From assembly GCA_007125835.1 (NCBI GenBank), contig SLCJ01000247.1, positions 1 through 8,568 of the forward strand: a DNA stretch of 8,568 nucleotides. The letters are read 5' to 3'. The notes beneath the pieces were generated by a model. The model saw only the letters and a list, made by a program, of their open reading frames with translations, did no database searches and was not told the DNA's origin. Origin of the DNA: Verrucomicrobiales bacterium. Lineage in GTDB: Bacteria; Verrucomicrobiota; Verrucomicrobiia; Verrucomicrobiales; SLCJ01. Below, in pieces: positions 6,121 to 8,568 of the stretch (positions within the stretch are counted from its first letter, which is position 1; every line of letters begins with the position of its first letter). Made by a program: the position numbers and the translations under genes.

Positions 6121-7125
6121 ATGAGCATACCGAGAGCGTTAGCTGAGCCGGGGCGGCCCGGGTTGTATCATGTGTGTTCGCGTGTGGTGGATCGGCGGGT
6201 GATTTTTGGGGAGCGCGAGCGGCGGAAGTTCATGGAGTTGATCAAGGGGGGTGCGGTGTTTGCCGGGGTGGATGTGGTGAGTTGGTGTTTGATGGGAAAT
6301 CATTTTCATTTGTTGGTGCGGGTGTTGCCTATGGATGCGGATGACCTGAGTGACGAGGAGGTGCTTGCGCGGATGGAGTCGATTTATCGTGAGCCGCGCA
6401 TGCGCCATTATCGCGGTGTGTGGGAGAGGATGGAAACAACGGAGCGGCGTCGCGATTTTCTAGCGCCCTTTCGCGCGCGGATGGGGAGTTTGAGCGAGTA
6501 TGTGCGGACGCTCAAGCAGCGGTTTACCCAGTGGTTCAATCGGAGCAAGGGCCGCGAGGGCACGCTGTGGGAGGGGCGTTTTCATAGTGTGTTGTTGTCC
6601 CACAACGAGAGCGAGGATGGTCGGGGGCTAGGGCTTCTGGCGCGTTTTGTGGCTGGCTATATTGATTTGAATCCGGTGCGAGCCGGGGTGGTGCGGGAAG
6701 CGAGTGAGAGTGACTGGAGCGGATATGGGGCTGCGTTGCGCGGGGATGGGGATGGGGTGGCGGGGCTGAGGATTCTGTGGGGGAGTGGGGTGACTGCAAA
6801 GATGGATTCGCGAAGTGTTCTTGAGATGCACGGGCGGATGCTGGGTAGGGCGTGTGTTGTCAAGGGGGATGGTGTGGCATCGGGTGATGGGAGAGGTTTG
6901 TCTCGGTGGGATAAGCCGGAATCGGAGGGCGCTGTTGGGCAGGTGGGGAGGGATCCACATGTCCAAGCGGTTGGGAGATATCCCGTTGGTTCTGGTGATG
7001 GGGGGGGGCGGCAGGAATCCGAAGTTCTGTCGCGGATGTGCGAGCGCTGCGAGGCTTTGACCAAGGGGCGGGTTCTCGGAGGCAGGTGGCTGGGGTCTTT
7101 CGGGGGCGCTGTGCCGCCTGGCTGA
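6121..7125 (+). CDS. REP-associated tyrosine transposase-like protein (Y1_Tnp, IS200-like HUH family)
   Basis: A 334-residue protein whose first 210 residues match the Y1 transposase / RAYT family, single-strand endonucleases that cut and join at REP-type palindromes. Visible motifs: PRALAEPGRPGLYHVCSRVVDRR (split as residues 4-14 and 15-26), the HUH metal motif H61-F62-H63 in CLMGNHFHLLV, the helix SLSEYVRTLKQRFTQWFN (123-140) carrying the likely nucleophile Y127, then GTLWEGRFHSVLL and YIDLNPVRAGVV. An insert of about 45 residues lies between the HUH motif and the Tyr helix, as I remember for verrucomicrobial members. The last 120 residues are Gly/Arg-rich and look poorly conserved; a frameshift near the end is possible. 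ATG at 6121 is preferred because the family begins there; ATG at 6094 adds only MGWTVVLWG. The coding strand is extremely G-rich (about 29 G to 4 C in 6241-6300), unlike the MFS gene. The protein is probably a solitary domesticated copy, as no terminal repeats are clear. Confidence 0.85.
   Translation: MSIPRALAEPGRPGLYHVCSRVVDRRVIFGERERRKFMELIKGGAVFAGVDVVSWCLMGNHFHLLVRVLPMDADDLSDEEVLARMESIYREPRMRHYRGVWERMETTERRRDFLAPFRARMGSLSEYVRTLKQRFTQWFNRSKGREGTLWEGRFHSVLLSHNESEDGRGLGLLARFVAGYIDLNPVRAGVVREASESDWSGYGAALRGDGDGVAGLRILWGSGVTAKMDSRSVLEMHGRMLGRACVVKGDGVASGDGRGLSRWDKPESEGAVGQVGRDPHVQAVGRYPVGSGDGGGRQESEVLSRMCERCEALTKGRVLGGRWLGSFGGAVPPG
7000..7014. repeat. G9CGGCAG tract, copy 1, inside the transposase gene
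   Basis: Nine G followed by CGGCAG, identical to the tract at 7294-7308. It encodes Gly residues in the C-terminal tail of the transposase. A run of nine identical bases is prone to slippage and sequencing error, so the reading frame after it should be treated with care. Confidence 0.7.
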
Positions 7126-7215
7126 ATTCCGGTTGCGGTAGGTGCAGATGCGGCATTTTCACGTTGTGGCATCAAGGCGGTGGCGGGACATGTGCGGGGA
7201 GTGAGTGTGGGGGTG
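7126..7215. terminator. Convergent gap with a weak hairpin (7147-7173)
   Basis: The 90 bases between the transposase stop and the DUF2752 stop hold one imperfect stem: GATGC at 7147-7151 pairs with GCATC at 7169-7173, then after one G-G mismatch GCA pairs with TGT using one wobble pair. No T-tract follows on either strand, so if it terminates transcription it is not a canonical intrinsic terminator. Confidence 0.2.
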
Positions 7216-7581
7216 CTATTGCGGAAGGTGGGTCCAGACCCACCACCAATTGGCGACGACGGCAGCTGCGACGAGGCACCAAGTGAACTTACCGGGGGGG
7301 GGCGGCAGTATGGGAAATCTTCCCTGAATCAGGCGGTAGGCGAGAGTGGCGAGTGCCGCAGTGAGGGCAAGAGCGACCAGGGGGTTGGTGGTGAAGGCGA
7401 CCGCCCAATTGCCTTGGACCCAAGCCATGGTGGTTCGGGTGCCGCCGCAGAGGAAGCACGGCTGGCCCGTGGTGTTGTAGAACAGGCACGGGACGATTTC
7501 GGGCCCGCCTGTGCGCGCAAGCAGGAAGAATCCCCCTACCGCCAGGAGGTAGAGCAGGATAATGCCAGCGATGAGCGGCAT
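7216..7581 (-). CDS. DUF2752 family small membrane protein
   Basis: A 121-residue predicted inner-membrane protein with three hydrophobic segments (about 3-22, 62-84 and 100-117). Between the first and second sits the DUF2752 signature: C32 in PCLFYNTTG, then PCFLCGGTRTTMAW (41-54) with C42 and C45, a variant of the family's CPxCGxTR motif, followed by G57 and NPLVAL (66-71). The function of the family is unknown; the conserved cysteines suggest a metal or thiol role (inference). The C-terminus is unusually Trp-rich, with NWWWVW at 111-116. A Pro run (93-96) is encoded by the C9 tract complementary to 7294-7302. ATG at 7581 lies 7 bases after the DUF4190 stop, so the two are probably co-transcribed and may form a complex. 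No recognisable Shine-Dalgarno. Confidence 0.8.
   Translation of the reverse strand: MPLIAGIILLYLLAVGGFFLLARTGGPEIVPCLFYNTTGQPCFLCGGTRTTMAWVQGNWAVAFTTNPLVALALTAALATLAYRLIQGRFPILPPPPGKFTWCLVAAAVVANWWWVWTHLPQ
7227..7244 (-). terminator. Strong hairpin in the 3' end of the DUF2752 gene
   Basis: GGTGGGTC at 7227-7234 and GACCCACC at 7237-7244 form a perfect 8-base inverted repeat around two bases (in practice a 7-base stem with a 4-base loop). It covers the codons of the final Trp-Val-Trp-Thr-His residues and ends 9 bases before the stop codon begins. On the gene's strand only a short TT follows, so it is a hairpin with possible terminator or mRNA-stabilising effect rather than a typical intrinsic terminator. 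Confidence 0.3.
7294..7308. repeat. G9CGGCAG tract, copy 2, inside the DUF2752 gene
   Basis: Identical in all 15 bases to 7000-7014. On the coding (-) strand it reads CTGCCG followed by nine C and encodes Leu-Pro-Pro-Pro-Pro. Gain or loss of one base would shift the frame and remove the third membrane segment and the Trp-rich tail. Confidence 0.7.
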
Positions 7582-7588
7582 GAGCTCG

Positions 7589-7873
7589 TCAGGCTGACAC
7601 GGCGACCATTGCGCCCATGAAAAAGACCCAGATCAGCGTGAAAACGAGGCCAAGCGCGAGCAGGATGGTTGCGATGATGCCGCAGATCCGTCCTGCGTTG
7701 GTGTGGGAGCGGCCCGAGGGATCCATGACGCCTTGATCCATGGCCTTGAGGTCTTTGTTGCCCATAATCCAGGCGAACACGCCGAGGATCTGGCAAACGA
7801 CCAGACCGAGAATGCCAAAGACAAGGATCATGGAGCCGCGGTGCGGTTGGAGAGGAGAGGCGGGTTGTTGCAT
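7589..7873 (-). CDS. DUF4190-type small membrane protein
   Basis: A 94-residue predicted inner-membrane protein with a short Pro/Gln-rich cytoplasmic N-terminus and two hydrophobic segments (about 14-38 and 63-92). The first segment ends in FAWIMGNKDLKAMDQG (33-48), followed by the Gly-rich DPSGRSHTNAGRICGIIATIL (51-71, given here by its key residues G54, R55, N59, A60, G61 and G65). This GxxAWxxGxxxLxxxD...GR...AG...G pattern is the signature of DUF4190 proteins, whose function is unknown. ATG at 7873 (MQQPASPLQPHRGSM) is chosen; the frame is open to 7957 but those 28 residues are His/Ser-rich and unlike the family. DUF2752 follows after 7 bases on the same strand. No Shine-Dalgarno. The divergent neighbour encodes an exported protein. 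Confidence 0.75.
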   Translation of the reverse strand: MQQPASPLQPHRGSMILVFGILGLVVCQILGVFAWIMGNKDLKAMDQGVMDPSGRSHTNAGRICGIIATILLALGLVFTLIWVFFMGAMVAVSA

Positions 7874-8131
7874 CGTGTTTTGGTGGGTTGAATTTGGGAT
7901 GTGGTGGGAGGCTTTGTGGGAGGATCGGTGAGTGAAGCCGTCACATCGCAAGGGCATGCTGTCAATCTCATTTTTGGGATGAATTCGTGTTTCTCACAAA
8001 AACGAAATAGTATCGTGAAATTTTCAAAGGTTAATTTGACGCTTCCCTGAGGAGTTCCCAGACGGTATTCTAAACGTAAGGACATCGGTCGTCAGCCATT
8101 TTCCGGCGGTCGACATCTCCGGAAACTGGCC
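7874..8131. other. Divergent intergenic region with promoter-like elements
   Basis: These 258 bases separate the DUF4190 gene (-) from the exported protein gene (+). An AT-richer core lies at about 7965-8040. For the - strand, TTAACC (8034-8029) and TACTAT (8012-8007) are spaced by 16 bases and would give a leader of roughly 125 bases. For the + strand, TTGACG at 8036-8041 is a good -35 element but the nearest -10-like TATTCT (8066-8071) is 24 bases away, too far for sigma70. TTCCCT (8043-8048) sits at 17 bases from TATTCT but is a poor -35. No convincing gene or small RNA is seen. Confidence 0.3.
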
Positions 8132-8568
8132 ATGGCACAAAAAAACTGCAATCGATTAAAATGGGTAGCGCTTTTCCTGTGCGCTGTTGCCTTTGGGGTT
8201 CTGGCTATTTTCCGCCTGGCTGGTGACCCGGGTGTCGTTGTTGGGATGGGTGGTGATGAGGTGGCGGGGGAAAGAGGGGATGCGTTGGCTGGTGTGATGG
8301 AGGAGAGGGGGGAGGCAGGAGTTGCGGCGGGACATGTGGATGCAGGAACCGGGGATTTTCCGGCGTCGGGTGAAGAAGAGCGCGGTGGGCTGACGGCGGT
8401 GGAGTCTGGAATGCGGGTTGCGGACATTTTGGAGGCGGCAGGCGATTTGGCTGACCCGGATGTGAGGGCGGCGGCTGTGGCAGCGATTCGCGAGGTTGAG
8501 GAAGTGCGCCGTGAGGAGGCGGTTCGTCGGGCCAGGGAGGTGGGTTTGCCGCTTCGGGTTGAGTTTGA
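8132..8568 (+). CDS. Exported or membrane-anchored protein, 3'-truncated; possibly a subtilisin-like (S8) protease precursor
   Basis: The frame from ATG 8132 is open to the right edge (145 codons plus two bases). It starts with MAQKNCNRLKWVALFLCAVA and a hydrophobic core ending at about residue 27, which is a signal-anchor or signal peptide. Next comes a low-complexity Gly/Glu/Ala linker (about 31-88), then a charged helical stretch with DILEAAGDLADPDVRAA and EEVRREEAVRRAREVGLPLR. The last part, a helix ending in A-x-x-x-G-x-P-x-R, resembles the prodomain that precedes the catalytic domain in some verrucomicrobial S8 peptidases. This is from memory and the catalytic Asp, His and Ser are beyond the window, so the assignment is tentative. 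A weak GGAA (8121-8124) sits before the ATG. The coding strand is G-rich (33 G to 6 C in 8281-8340), like the transposase gene. Confidence 0.6.
   Translation, partial: MAQKNCNRLKWVALFLCAVAFGVLAIFRLAGDPGVVVGMGGDEVAGERGDALAGVMEERGEAGVAAGHVDAGTGDFPASGEEERGGLTAVESGMRVADILEAAGDLADPDVRAAAVAAIREVEEVRREEAVRRAREVGLPLRVEF

Noticed and set aside
6139..7175. Long Pro/Ser/His-rich open frames on the - strand opposite the transposase
   Set aside because: They are mirror images of G-rich codons on the + strand, have low-complexity composition and no domain, and overlap a well-supported transposase.
7960..7965. Perfect TTGACA on the - strand as the DUF4190 promoter -35
   Set aside because: No acceptable -10 hexamer is found 16-18 bases downstream (the bases there read GACGGC).
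8043..8050. Third occurrence of TTCCCTGA (also at 5969 and 7320) as a repeat family
   Set aside because: Eight bases only, lacking the second half of the dyad, so chance is the more likely explanation.
1..8568. CRISPR arrays, tRNA, rRNA, riboswitches, phage or conjugation genes
   Set aside because: No spaced direct repeats, cloverleaf-like sequence, rRNA blocks or hallmark genes were recognised on either strand.

Overview
The window is a stretch of bacterial chromosome with high GC content, carrying nine protein-coding regions. The two outermost genes are cut by the window edges. No rRNA, tRNA, CRISPR array or prophage is visible. Several features together suggest a verrucomicrobial (Opitutae-like) genome: a verrucomicrobial-looking subtype of REP-associated Y1 transposase, a DUF4190-DUF2752 membrane-protein pair, a membrane-anchored hypothetical of a type I associate with that phylum, and a general lack of Shine-Dalgarno sequences. 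This assignment is inference from remembered family features, not from a search.

Layout. (1) Bases 2-1168 (+) hold the 3' part of a membrane-anchored hypothetical protein; its frame is open to the left edge. (2) It converges on a zinc-dependent, CAD/YahK-type alcohol dehydrogenase (2205-1201, -). Degenerate heptamer repeats lie at the junction. (3) A divergent intergenic region (2206-2443) with a purine-rich strand leads to a 12-segment MFS transporter (2444-3742, +). (4) The transporter ends 29 bases inside the 3' end of xseA (5075-3714, -), the exonuclease VII large subunit. xseA lies 24 bases downstream of trpA (5906-5100, -), the tryptophan synthase alpha chain, so trpA-xseA is a likely transcription unit. 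(5) A 214-base region, containing a hairpin and an AT-rich island, separates trpA from a divergent Y1-type REP-associated transposase (6121-7125, +). (6) Convergent to the transposase is a two-gene unit of small membrane proteins, DUF4190 (7873-7589) then DUF2752 (7581-7216), spaced by 7 bases. (7) A 258-base divergent region leads to the N-terminus of an exported or membrane-anchored protein (8132 to the right edge, +), possibly a subtilisin-like protease precursor.

The genes do not form one pathway: trpA, xseA, the dehydrogenase and the transporter are unrelated housekeeping or metabolic functions. The least ordinary parts are the transposase with its unusual C-terminal tail and strongly G-rich coding strand, the two identical G9CGGCAG tracts, the DUF4190/DUF2752 pair, the heptamer repeats, and two promoter candidates that would give almost leaderless mRNAs. 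I see no clear new defence or mobile system. The findings are second-look items of modest strength.
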